From assembly GCA_905178155.1 (NCBI GenBank), contig CAJINV010000026.1, positions 168,883-202,243 on the forward strand: a stretch of 33,361 bases of DNA. The letters run 5' to 3'. A program made the position numbers and the translations under genes. The stretch's first letter is position 1. The number at the start of each line of letters is the position of its first letter. Shown here piece by piece: positions 1-8,950 of the stretch. Under the pieces are notes generated by a model. It saw only the letters and a list, made by a program, of their open reading frames with translations, was not told where the DNA came from and did no database searches. This DNA comes from Amoebophrya sp. A120. Taxonomy: Eukaryota > Sar > Dinophyceae > Syndiniales > Amoebophryaceae.

Positions 1-3000
1 CCCCTCTGAATCCTCCCGTCGCCGCTCCGCCTACTCCGTACTGCAGGAGCGCGGGTGCTTTCGTCTTGTTCCCCGGATTATCAGATGGAAAAATGTCTGG
101 GTCTGGAAACTTGGAACTTGTGATGCTAACTTTGGACTCTTAGAGTCCAAAGTTAGCATCACAAGTTCCAAATTCTAGATTCTAGAAAAATTTGTATTGC
201 ATGACCAGCAAGAGGAGTCAAGTTTCTGCTACGCGGGGAGGCCATTTGTCATGCGGAATAGGCATCAATAAGCACTCGGAAAATCTGTGATGCCAGGGAA
301 TACATCACAGACGTCACGGGCCATGTAAAATCTGCATGACAAGTTCGGATCCTTCCAGACCCAGACATTTTTGCATTTGATACGGATGACATCATGATGA
401 ACTGGTGTTGTCCACCTCTCGTTCCGCATCTCGTCTTCTAATGCAAGTCTTGCATTACAAATCTTTCTTTTAAGGTAAATCCGCATTACAAATTTTATCT
501 CTCATGCTGAGGAAGTTTGTGATGCATTTATACGAGTACGATACTTTTGCAGTTCATAACTCTCGTTCCGCCAGCACTCCTATCCTGTGCAAAAGTATCG
601 TATTCGTATAAATGCAAGTCTTGCATTACAAATCTTTCTTTTAAGGTAAATCCGCATTACAAATTTTATCTCTCATGCTGAGGAAGTTTGTGATGCATTT
701 ATACGAGTACGATACTTTTGCAGTTCATAACTCCTGAGGTTGTAACTGCTGCTGTTTGGGGCGCCGCTGCTCTCCGCAACATTCATACTACTCCCCCGAC
801 CAACATCAGCCCCTGCGCGCGGCCCGAACGAATTTGTCCTGATCATGGCCTCCCGCACACTCCGATCTAACCAGGGATTCTGATCGTGAAACCGTTTGCG
901 TAGGCCCATCATCGAGCTCGTGGTGCTCCCAACGGTTTTTGTCGCGGACAACCTCTGCGAAGTAGAAGATTCCGGTGGACTACTGGTCGCGATCGAAGAG
1001 GGTCGTGCAGCTGGGCGAGTGTAAGAACTATGTGCTGGGAACAAAGGCGCGGCTGCTCCGGGCGGGGTGAGGAAAGAAGATGCAGGGTTGTTGACAGAAT
1101 TTGGCGGAAGATGGCCATGGCTAACATCTGCCTCCTCTTCTACATGGGTTTGTTCCTCATGCTCAACATCTTCGAACGCGATCCGACTCAACCTCCCCGC
1201 CGTGCTGTTCCGCAGAAACGCGGCGCCACCCGCGGTTTTGTACGCGGGGTTGGTTTATCAAATGCAAATGTGTCTGGATCTGGAAACTTGCGATGCTAAA
1301 ATGTGGATAATGGAAACACTTCCGAATGCAGTCCAGCATGACCACAACTATCCAGGACGCTTTCTCATAGGCAGTCCGCATGAGAACCTGCGTTCTTCTT
1401 GCTGCATGACAAAAATGGCTGCGACTTTTGCTTGTTATGCAATGCAGATATCCCAGGAATGTAAAGCTAGCATTACAAGTTCCAACTTTCCAGACCCAGG
1501 CTAGATATTTGCATTTGGTATGGTTTTGTACAGCAAAACCTGCCCGACGGGAAGCTCGTCCGGGGGCAGGTTGATCAGCTCTATCAGAAGGAAAAATCTC
1601 CCCACCCCATATCGAGACGAAGTTTCTCATGCTGGATTTCCGTACACAAATGCGCGCTGTCTTGCGATACCTACGGCATCGCAGCCGGATCCTCAGCCTA
1701 GGGCGGGGCGTTTGGGTCTAGTTGCTTAGCATTGCAAATGGCTGTCCTCGAGGCCCAACAGCATGGCAAATCGCTTCCATATGGGCGGGGAAGGCTTTGC
1801 ACTTGTCTTCATGCAAGACAGACGTGATTTGTGGCCTCAAATCAGCAAGACAAATTTTCGGAAACATGCCTTTTCAATATGGGGAGGGGAGATTTTTCCT
1901 GTCAATAAGCTCTTCAAAATCTTCGTTTTCCCCCCTGGATTTCAACACTTCCCGCCTCGTCCCCTGGACGTATGGATTGCAAATATGTCTGGGTCTAGAA
2001 GAGTGGAACTTGTAATGCTGTCTGCGAATTCTAAAAATATTTGTGTTGCATGAGCAGCAGGACGAGTCAGTTCTTGGCACGCGGAGAGAGCATAATTTCT
2101 CATGCGTAATTAGCATCAAGAAGCTTTCACAAAATCTGTGATGCTAGCACCAGCATCACAGACCTCACGGGTGGTCATGCAAAATGTGCATGACAAACCC
2201 CGACTTTTCCAGACCCAGACATTTTTGCAGTTGATAGGACGCCCCGTAGGTGTTTTTCCAAAAATTTTTCGTAGGTCCGCCAGCTGTAGTCGAATTTGCT
2301 GGTTAAAGAACAGTATCGAACGCAAAAATGTCGGGGTCTGGAAGGTTGCCAGGTTTGTCAAGCATATTTTGCATGACTCAGAATGTCTGTAATGCATGAT
2401 CTAGCATCACATATTTTTAGAGGCCTTCCCGATGCCTATCCCGCATGACAAATGCCCTCCCCGCGTAGCACAAACTGGGCTCCTCTTGCTGGTCATGCAA
2501 TACAGATTTTTTCAGAGTCCAAAGTTAGCATCACAAGTTCCAACCCTCCAGACCCAGACACATTTGCATTTGATAAACAGTGGGGGTATTCAAAATCAAC
2601 CATCAAGTCTGTCCAGGATTTCACCAACCCGGATAACAGCAAGCAGAGAACAAACAGCACGAAGAGAAACAGAAAAAGCGAAATCCACGGCATGTTTCCC
2701 CTATGCACTGCAAAAGTATCGCACTCGTATAAATGCATGACAAATTTCCGCAGCATGAGAAATAAAATTTGTCATGCGGATTTACCTTGAGAAAAAAATT
2801 TGTAATGCATGATTGCAATTACTACGAGTACGATGCTTTTGCATTGCATATCCCCACAACAGGTAGTCGTTCAACCCCAGCGGTCGGTACCAATATCAAA
2901 TGCAAAAGTGTCTGGGTCTGGGAAGATTGAACCTGTCTTGCGTGTCTGGCATTGCGGAAAAATCTGTATTGCATGAGCGGCAAAAGCAAAAAAAGCTCCG

Positions 3001-6000
3001 AACTTTCGTCGTGCAAAGTCGCAGCTTGTAATGCGTGCTACCAATGAGTAGAAAGCGTTTGAAAAATTTGTCATGCTTCACTGCACTTAAAGGCAAACCC
3101 AATCATGACCACTCAGCATTACAAGTTTCCAGACCCAGGCATATTTGCGTTTGATAACCAAACCCCGATCGCGATAAAGGCCGCTTCCCACGCGCCGATT
3201 TTCACAATCGCGATTTCCGCCCGCATATGAATTGCAAAAGTATCGCACTCGTATAAAAAATGCATTACAAATTTTTCCTCAGCATGAGAAATAATGAATT
3301 TGTAATGCTGATTTACCTATACGAAAAAAATTTGTAATGCATGATTGCAATACGAATACGATACTTTTGCACAGGATACCGCAGCCCCCGGTAGTAGCTG
3401 CTGTTTCCGACCAAGACGTGGCGGAATTTCAGCATCATTGACGCGCAGCACCAGATGTAGCAGATCAAAGCGAATAACCGGAGAAAGAGGGTAAGTATCC
3501 TGAGTAAAAACGTCCCCACACCATAGTCAACATGGAAAATCTGCTAGACAAATCAGCCAACTTTGGTTGTTTCGCATGACAAGTTTGTCCCCGTAGTGTA
3601 GTCCTGTTTAGCTAGTTCAGAAGCTGCATCACAGATCTGGCATATGATGCTATTTCTAGCATCACAAATCCCAAAACACGACCAGAAACTGCTTCTCATG
3701 GGTCTCCGCATCATCATCATCATGTAGTGGACACCCGCTCCCAGCGCCACAGGTCAAGGATCCCCTCCCCGGGGGGTGGGCGAGGAAGCACTTTCGGCGA
3801 CCTCAACATACAAAAGCCGAGCGCTACCACGGCAAGTCGCCCCAATAAAAGTACCAACCAGTCGGGAGCTACCCACCACACCTGATCAGCACAGCCCGGC
3901 CAGCTAGCCGAGCCCGACAGCCCAACATACAGAACGATCCAGGACCCGACCCATTTTACGCCATACGTTTTTGTTCTCACGGAAGAGACGACGCACCCCT
4001 TTGGGTTAAGGGGCGAGACTCTCCCTTAAGCCGCAACCCCACCCGGACAGGGGAGGCTGGACCATTTTTTTCAGCATGCAGATTTGCATGACAACTCTGG
4101 GGTGGGGATGTTTTTACACAGGATAGTAAGCGTCCAAAAGTTATCCCCGTTTTTGTTCGGTAGGAAGGGGGCGCACTTGATGAAATTATTGAAGCCGGAA
4201 TTGTACCAAAATTTGCCATCGTTGGTCAAGTTGTCGCAGTATTTGATCGGGTTGTAGTGGGCAAAGCTCGGTGGGATGCCCTGGGTTATCAAGGGAATGT
4301 TCGGTCCGGCCTGGTTTGGCTTCACCTTATCTTCTCCGATCACCACCGTGCCCGACGATCGGACGTACACATCGAAGCTCGCTCTTTGCACCAGCATCTG
4401 CCGCTCGAAGACCCATTCGAAAATGCCTTGATTCCAGTATTGTGACGAATAATCCCCCCCCCGTATCGGACAGCGGACTTGTGATGCTGGATTTGCGTAC
4501 GCATATGCGTTTGTATTGCTAGAAGGGCAAGAGACGCAGCTGTGGCCTTGTTTGCAGGCAATTTGTCATGCTGCTTTCCACTGCCAGTCTCCTCTAGTCA
4601 TGCTGAAGATGCAAGGCCTCTCCACGCCAGCCAGCACTACAGTGTCTACGTCTTTTGCATTCTAGCATGACAAAAGGATTTGCGGTCACAAATCAGCATC
4701 ACAAATTTCCAGTTTGAGTGTGGGGTGGGCAGATTTTTCATTTTGATATCCACCCGATCTCGCATCGCGCCCATAGGTCGAAAATGAAGCAGTATCAAAT
4801 GTAAAGATGTCTGGGTCTGGAAACTTGTGATGCTCTGTGGCGTATCATGAGGAAGCCACAATTGCTGGCTCAGCATGACAAGTTTCTGAGCTCCTAGGTG
4901 TTGCCTATTCTGCATGACAGACTGCGCTTCCGCATCACAGAAAAACGGAGCTCTTGGGTAACGCGCATGACAGATTTAAGAGTCATGCCAGACAAGCATG
5001 ACAGACATGAATTCTTCCAGACCCAGACATTTTTACACTTGATAAGCAGAGAAAGGAAACGACTCCGTTAAACCCGGCTATCCCAGTATGGTGAGCAAAA
5101 ACGTCCCCATCCCAGAGTCAAGATGGGAAATCTGCTACACAAATCGCCCGGCTCTGGCTGTTGCGCATGACAAATTTGGGCTCGCATTGTAGTCGTGCTT
5201 AGCTAGTGCAGCAGCATCACAGATGTAGCATACCATGCGGATTTGAGCATCACAAATATCAGAACACCAATAGAAACTGCTTCTCATGGGTTTCCGCATG
5301 AGAAAGAGAAACATATTCAGCATGCAGATTTGCATTACAACTCTGGGGTGGGGACGTTTTTACAAATGATACCCAGCAGCCCACCCGTGCCACGCGTCGG
5401 AAGTGAGAAAGGAAACGTTGCGGTTTCTTATGGAGGCGTCAGGATCAAAATCGACAAAGTTGAAATAAATAATTTGTGTTGCAAAAAACGGATACCAGTT
5501 GGCGCCCGGTTTTCAAGTGGCGCATGACAAATTGGGGTAGGACCGAGTTTCAGTTTGTCGTGCTGTTTGGGAAAGGAAGACGCTTCTTGTCATGCTACTT
5601 ACTTTATTAGCAGCTATATTTCTACCAGTCCACAGGCTTACAATCTGCCTCACTTGCCTACTCTGCAAGACAGGCACCTTGTGGGTTGCATTCTATGCAT
5701 CACAAGTTTTTCAACTTTCTCAATTTCGGTCCTGACACTCTCATATTTCTCAGGAGTAATTTTACCTCGTCGTCCGTAATGTCGTTCGGTAAATCGTAGG
5801 CCCAGTAATCCTTCCGCTTCTGTCTGGGGATAAACACGGAGAACATCAACCCTCCAACGAGCAAAAACACCCGGAGAATGTCGAAAGTGTATCGGAGAAA
5901 CGTCACAATTGGGTTAAACACTGCCGGCTGGTTCTGGCCGCACGCGTCGTCCTGCGCTGCTTGTCCCGCAGCGGCTCCGGCACCGGTGTCATCCGGCCCG

Positions 6001-7375
6001 TTCCCGGCCTCCTGGCAGGGGGCGGAGACCAAAGTGAGTTATCGCAAGAAAAAACTGTTTCACTGTGAACTTGTGATGCATAGAATGGAACACAGAACTA
6101 TTTGTCTTGCTACACCTGCAAGGCATTGGATTTTTAAGCATGTTTTCTCTTGGAAAGCGCGCATGGCAAATTTTCTGTGTCATCTGTAGCAAACTTGTGA
6201 CGCGGATCTTGCAAAACCATCACAGTGAAACAGATTTTTCGTGGGATATGAGTAGGTACGGCGGTAAAAAGTGCATCTCGAAGAAACTTACCTGCATGAA
6301 GAGCAAGCAGGCGACCAGCCAGGTACCCTTGAACACGCTAGACGGGGTTTCCTCTAGATCCGCCATCATCTCACTCATGTGCACTTCGCCGTAGGAAAGA
6401 ATGTTGTGGATGCAGATGGCTTTTTCTTCGTTGAGAAGCGCCTGCTCCTGCTTCAGAGCGTGTTCTAACTTCCTCCCCCTTTCCGTCTGCTGAAATTCTT
6501 GGTTTTGGAAAATGATTGGCAAATCCGTACCGGGGGTAGACTCGCCGGAAGAGGAGTGATCATCCGCAACCTCGTCGATCTGTTCAAGAAGAACGCGCGT
6601 TGACGTGTCGTTATGGAGCAGCCTCTCATGTTCATCTGGTGGTGGCAGCAAGCTGCTTGCTCCGTTTGTTCGATAGGCACCATTTGCCATGATTATACCA
6701 CTGTCCGGTAGATTGAGGTTAGCATCGTGGTCGAGTTGGGCGCTGTTGGTCGTGGGAAAATAGAGCTCGTCGTTGTCAAACAAGTGATTGTCTTCTCCAG
6801 CGGCAGCGACGGGACGAGGAGGTCCGAAGCCGCGTCCCCCGTTAGCATCCGCAGCCGCATTCATCGTCCGGGCTGCAACCCTGCGGCTGAAGAGCCCTAG
6901 GATTTTTTTCTGTTCCGTTTCCTTTTTGAGCTTGTAAATTTTCTCCTTCAATTTTTGGTCCCGTTCCCTCAAGTCGAAGTACCCGAAGGCGCGCATCAAA
7001 ATTCGACATTTTAGCGTTCCCCGCAAACTCTGGATTGTGAAAATGTCTGGGTCTGGAAGAATGCAAGTTTGTCATGCTTGTCTGGCATGGCTCGAGAATC
7101 TGTGTTGCATAGGCGCGAAAAGGCCCTCTTGCCTGTCATGCAAAACCGCAGTTTGCCATGCGGAATACGTAAAACATGGCAGCCAAAAAATTTGTCATGC
7201 ATAGGTGCGTATTGCAGTGCGTCTACCATTCACTTTTAGCATTACAAGTTTCCAGACCCAGACATTTTTGCAATCCATACCAACTCCGCAACGCACCCCG
7301 CATGCCGTAGAGTAGTAATGCTATGCCGACCAAAAGGGTGAACGAATTTCCAAAATTACGGAGAAAGTCCGTCAT
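1..7375 (-). CDS. Multi-pass membrane protein of unknown family, 3' truncated, 18 exons
   Basis: I do not recognise the family. Exons on the minus strand: 7375-7287, 7030-6292, 6011-5709, 5461-5377, 5086-5050, 4792-4753, 4436-4131, 3495-3384, 3225-3162, 2893-2856, 2701-2582, 2314-2242, 1970-1914, 1582-1527, 1256-736, 581-572, 427-388, 78-1. They total 2768 nt, or 922 codons plus 2 nt running off the left edge, with no internal stop. The start is the first ATG, in context AAAATGACG. Hydrophobic segments: residues about 10-24, 265-276, 318-337, 405-425, 532-552, 573-594 and 608-630. Residues 25-262 are hydrophilic with a charged coil near the start (KLKEKIYKLKK). A loop of about 105 residues (430-532) precedes the fifth segment. 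The tail after about 690 is Ser/Pro/Thr-rich. About seven membrane spans would fit a receptor, channel or transporter, but no diagnostic motif is visible. Sixteen introns are introners without GT-AG borders; one has canonical borders. Confidence 0.85.
79..382. mobile_element. F1 introner with perfect internal hairpin
   Basis: The TIRs carry the F1 core at both ends. The 5-bp duplication CGGAT lies at 74-78 and 383-387. The element contains a 28-bp perfect inverted repeat at 113-169 that other F1 copies lack. Its removal joins the last two exons of the membrane-protein gene in frame. Confidence 0.9.
428..559. mobile_element. F5 introner lacking one TIR arm
   Basis: The right end is typical F5 (ATACTTTTGCAGTTCATAA). 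The left end lacks the expected TGCAAAAGTATCG arm. The flanking repeat is 12 bp (CTCTCGTTCCGC at 416-427 and 560-571) rather than the usual 5. The interior is nearly identical to the next element 20 bp away. Confidence 0.75.
582..729. mobile_element. F5 introner
   Basis: Both F5 TIR arms are intact. The 6-bp duplication ACTCCT lies at 576-581 and 730-735. A 10-nt exon separates it from the neighbouring F5 copy. Confidence 0.9.
1257..1521. mobile_element. F1 introner
   Basis: Duplication GGTTT at 1252-1256 and 1522-1526. The TIR is slightly degenerate (TGTCTGGATCTGG on the left; an extra CTAGAT near the right end). Confidence 0.9.
1583..1907. mobile_element. F3 introner
   Basis: Ends read GGAAAAATCTCCCCACCCC and its complement. 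Duplication AGCTCT at 1577-1582 and 1908-1913. Length 325 bp. Confidence 0.9.
1971..2236. mobile_element. F1 introner
   Basis: Duplication GGACG at 1966-1970 and 2237-2241. The internal asymmetric sequence is inverted relative to the next element, so both orientations are tolerated in one gene. Confidence 0.92.
2315..2576. mobile_element. F1 introner, opposite internal orientation
   Basis: Duplication ACAGT at 2310-2314 and 2577-2581. The interior matches the reverse complement of the 1971-2236 copy. Confidence 0.92.
2702..2850. mobile_element. F5 introner
   Basis: Duplication TCCCC at 2697-2701 and 2851-2855. 149 bp. Confidence 0.9.
2894..3156. mobile_element. F1 introner
   Basis: Duplication ACCAA at 2889-2893 and 3157-3161. 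Begins TATCAAATGC and ends GCGTTTGATA. Confidence 0.92.
3226..3378. mobile_element. F5 introner
   Basis: Duplication CCGCA at 3221-3225 and 3379-3383. Confidence 0.9.
3496..4125. mobile_element. F2 introner carrying a nested insertion of about 350 bp
   Basis: F2 ends (CTGAGTAAAAACGTCCCC and its complement) with duplication GTAAG at 3491-3495 and 4126-4130. It is twice the usual F2 length because unrelated, more GC-rich DNA sits at about 3712-4065, where other F2 copies have a short AT-rich stretch. Confidence 0.88.
3712..4065. mobile_element. Unclassified insertion inside an F2 introner
   Basis: Comparison with the F2 copy at 5087-5371 locates the extra DNA between the segment ending CTCCGCAT and the segment starting TTCAGCATGC. 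It begins with a short CAT repeat and includes CCTTTGGGTTAAGGGGCGAG. It has no long ORF of convincing composition and no clear TIR or flanking duplication. A SINE-like element is possible but unproven. Confidence 0.5.
4437..4748. mobile_element. F3 introner, diverged left end
   Basis: The left end (TATTGTGACGAATAATCCCC) aligns to the F3 end with several changes; the right end is intact. Duplication TCCA at 4433-4436 and 4749-4752. Confidence 0.82.
4793..5044. mobile_element. F1 introner
   Basis: Duplication AGCAG at 4788-4792 and 5045-5049. Confidence 0.92.
5087..5371. mobile_element. F2 introner
   Basis: Duplication CCCAG at 5082-5086 and 5372-5376. A full-length reference copy of F2 (285 bp) without nested insertion. 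Confidence 0.9.
5462..5703. mobile_element. F8 intron: introner-like, atypical ends
   Basis: Removal with one copy of the 5-bp repeat AAGTT (5457-5461, 5704-5708) joins exons in frame as KLKN|FVDFD. It contains the usual internal words (GCATGACAAA, TGTCATGC), but lacks the TATC...GATA termini and a long TIR. It may be a decayed introner. GT-AG borders do not fit. Confidence 0.65.
6012..6291 (-). other. Canonical GT-AG intron containing an F4 introner
   Basis: On the minus strand the donor is CAG|GTAAGT at 6291 and the acceptor is a pyrimidine-rich CCCCCTGCCAG at 6012. Splicing here gives LLFMQ|EAGNG in frame. The F4 introner lies wholly inside. Removing only the introner is also in frame, so two isoforms are possible from sequence alone. 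Confidence 0.75.
6040..6248. mobile_element. F4 introner inside a GT-AG intron
   Basis: Ends TATCGCAAGAAAAAACTG and complement. Duplication TGAGT at 6035-6039 and 6249-6253. 209 bp. Confidence 0.9.
7031..7281. mobile_element. F1 introner
   Basis: Splits the first two coding exons. Duplication AACTC at 7026-7030 and 7282-7286 (longer with mismatches: CAAACTC/CCAACTC). Uses the GGATTG...CAATCC variant of the outer TIR. Confidence 0.88.
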
Positions 7376-8583
7376 TTTCGTAGTGTATCTATTTCTATTT
7401 TTATTTTGGCGAGTTAAAAATAAAAACGACTTGACGGGTTGTACTTGTTGTAAGGGTCGTTCCGCTAGATGTAGTACTTACTTTTTACCGAGAGGAAAAC
7501 AAAAGCGCCAAACGGCAGAAGTAGACGAAGGTGAAAGAGTATAAAAAAGATAACTTTGGTGTATTTCGTAAGCTCAACATCCGTAGCCGTAGAGCGGCAT
7601 GTTGTAGGCGGGTAAAGAAAATGCTATATCCTGCAACTGCTGAGGTCAGCACAACTTCCTTTTTATTGCTTTTGAGCGCCGAGGAATGTTATTCACGGTG
7701 ACTCTATTGAATCCACTTGTCGTTCTCTATTTCCATCAAATCCGCACAGGAATTACAATTTCCTGACCGACATATCCTCTTGAGCAGGCGCAGACAGACG
7801 TTTTATCTTCTTCTTGCACGAGCCATTGCCATGGAGGTTCGCAATACAAGGTCTACTGACAGAGGGATGATCCTTCTTCAGGGCAGCAAACCGAATTCGA
7901 TGTCGTGTCGAGGAAAAAAGTTTTCCAACTACTTCTAAGTACTCTAAGAATAAGCACATCAAACAACGACAGATCATGTTCTTGCACGGATGTTGTGTTT
8001 TATCGTGCTGTCGTGCCTATCAATCATTGAGACGTCGTGTTCAGTAGCACAACACCTTCTTCTTCTTCAACCGATCATACCGATTTTCAGTGTTGTTCAC
8101 AGGATGTTCACACCTATCTTCATCGGTCAAGATCTTGTTTTTCTTCTTGGTCGTTGCTACTCGGTTTCGCTTTTTTCTGTATCGTGTACATCGTACTACT
8201 ATCGTAGAGTCGCATGATGAAGTCCTTTTTTGGGGAATGTTTTTTTTACTTGTGTCTACCCGTTTTTTTGCCAATCGGCCAGTAGGTTTTAGTTCCGAGA
8301 TTCACACTTAGATAGACCCTGGAACATGTGAAACACACTACAACCTGTACAATGATGTTGTGAGCCGTTGGCTCAAGATTGAGCAAAACAATCAGGAAGA
8401 AGTTTTTTGTCACCCCCGGGCATACGCAATACAAACGTGTTCAAGTGGCAAGATCTACCGATCAACAGAGTTATGAGCCTCCGTATACAGTAAGCCACTT
8501 CTTGCATGCACCCCAAGAACACGAGTAAATCTTACGACATCTTTTCCCAGCAGAATAAGACACTATATGCATCAAAAGTAAAG
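7376..8583. repeat. Intergenic spacer between divergent genes, dispersed repeat DNA
   Basis: AT-rich, with no convincing ORF and no introners. It lies between the start of the membrane-protein gene (minus) and the plus-strand gene, so it should hold both promoters. Blocks recur in order at 12.5-13.2 kb: 7788-7819 equals 12843-12874 (32 bp identical), followed in both by a shared block including GGTCTACTGACAGAGGGA. The 49-bp segment 8036-8084 recurs exactly at 8904-8952. Confidence 0.6.
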
Positions 8584-8950
8584 ATGGTGCCACCTGAGAA
8601 TTCTCGTGCCCCGCAGAACAAGATTGGCGGCCTAGCCACCATAAACGCGGCGAAGTACGTGTACCTGGCCGGTTCCAAGGACCAGGTTTGGCAGATCTTC
8701 ACCCGCAAGGCCGGCGCCAGTGCGGTGAACGATCAGAACAAGCACCAGTTCTTGAAGGTCAACGAAGAATACTACTTCTTGAAGCTTGTCGCCAGGGTGG
8801 CGAACAACATCCGGGCCACCGAGGGGAACGTAGACCCGAACGAACTGAGCAAGGAGAATTTGAAGGAGCTGAAGCAGCAGGCGTTCGACCTGCTTGAAAA
8901 CAACGTGTTCAGTAGCACAACACCTTCTTCTTCTTCAACCGATCATACCG
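8584..8950 (+). CDS. Small protein of unknown function, 3' end unresolved
   Basis: The frame opens at 8506, but the ATG at 8584 (AAAGATGG) is preferred because the strongly GC3-biased coding composition starts there. About 110 residues are convincingly coding and rich in Lys, Asn and Gln, with KDQVWQIFTRKAG, NEEYYFLKLVARVANNI and ENLKELKQQAFDLLENNVF. No membrane segment or known domain is seen; it looks soluble and helical. The frame stays open to 9570, but beyond about 8950 it is antisense to the minus-strand gene and probably a shadow. A GT-AG intron 8912-9040 would also keep frame. The last part overlaps a dispersed non-coding repeat. Confidence 0.55.

Noticed and set aside
113-169. Rho-independent terminator
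   Set aside because: The context is an intron of a eukaryotic gene on the opposite strand; the hairpin is explained by inverted duplication inside an introner.
7585-7605. Spliced-leader RNA gene from the CCGTAGCC word
   Set aside because: Only eight bases match the leader start; the following bases do not match and no donor or Sm-like site follows.
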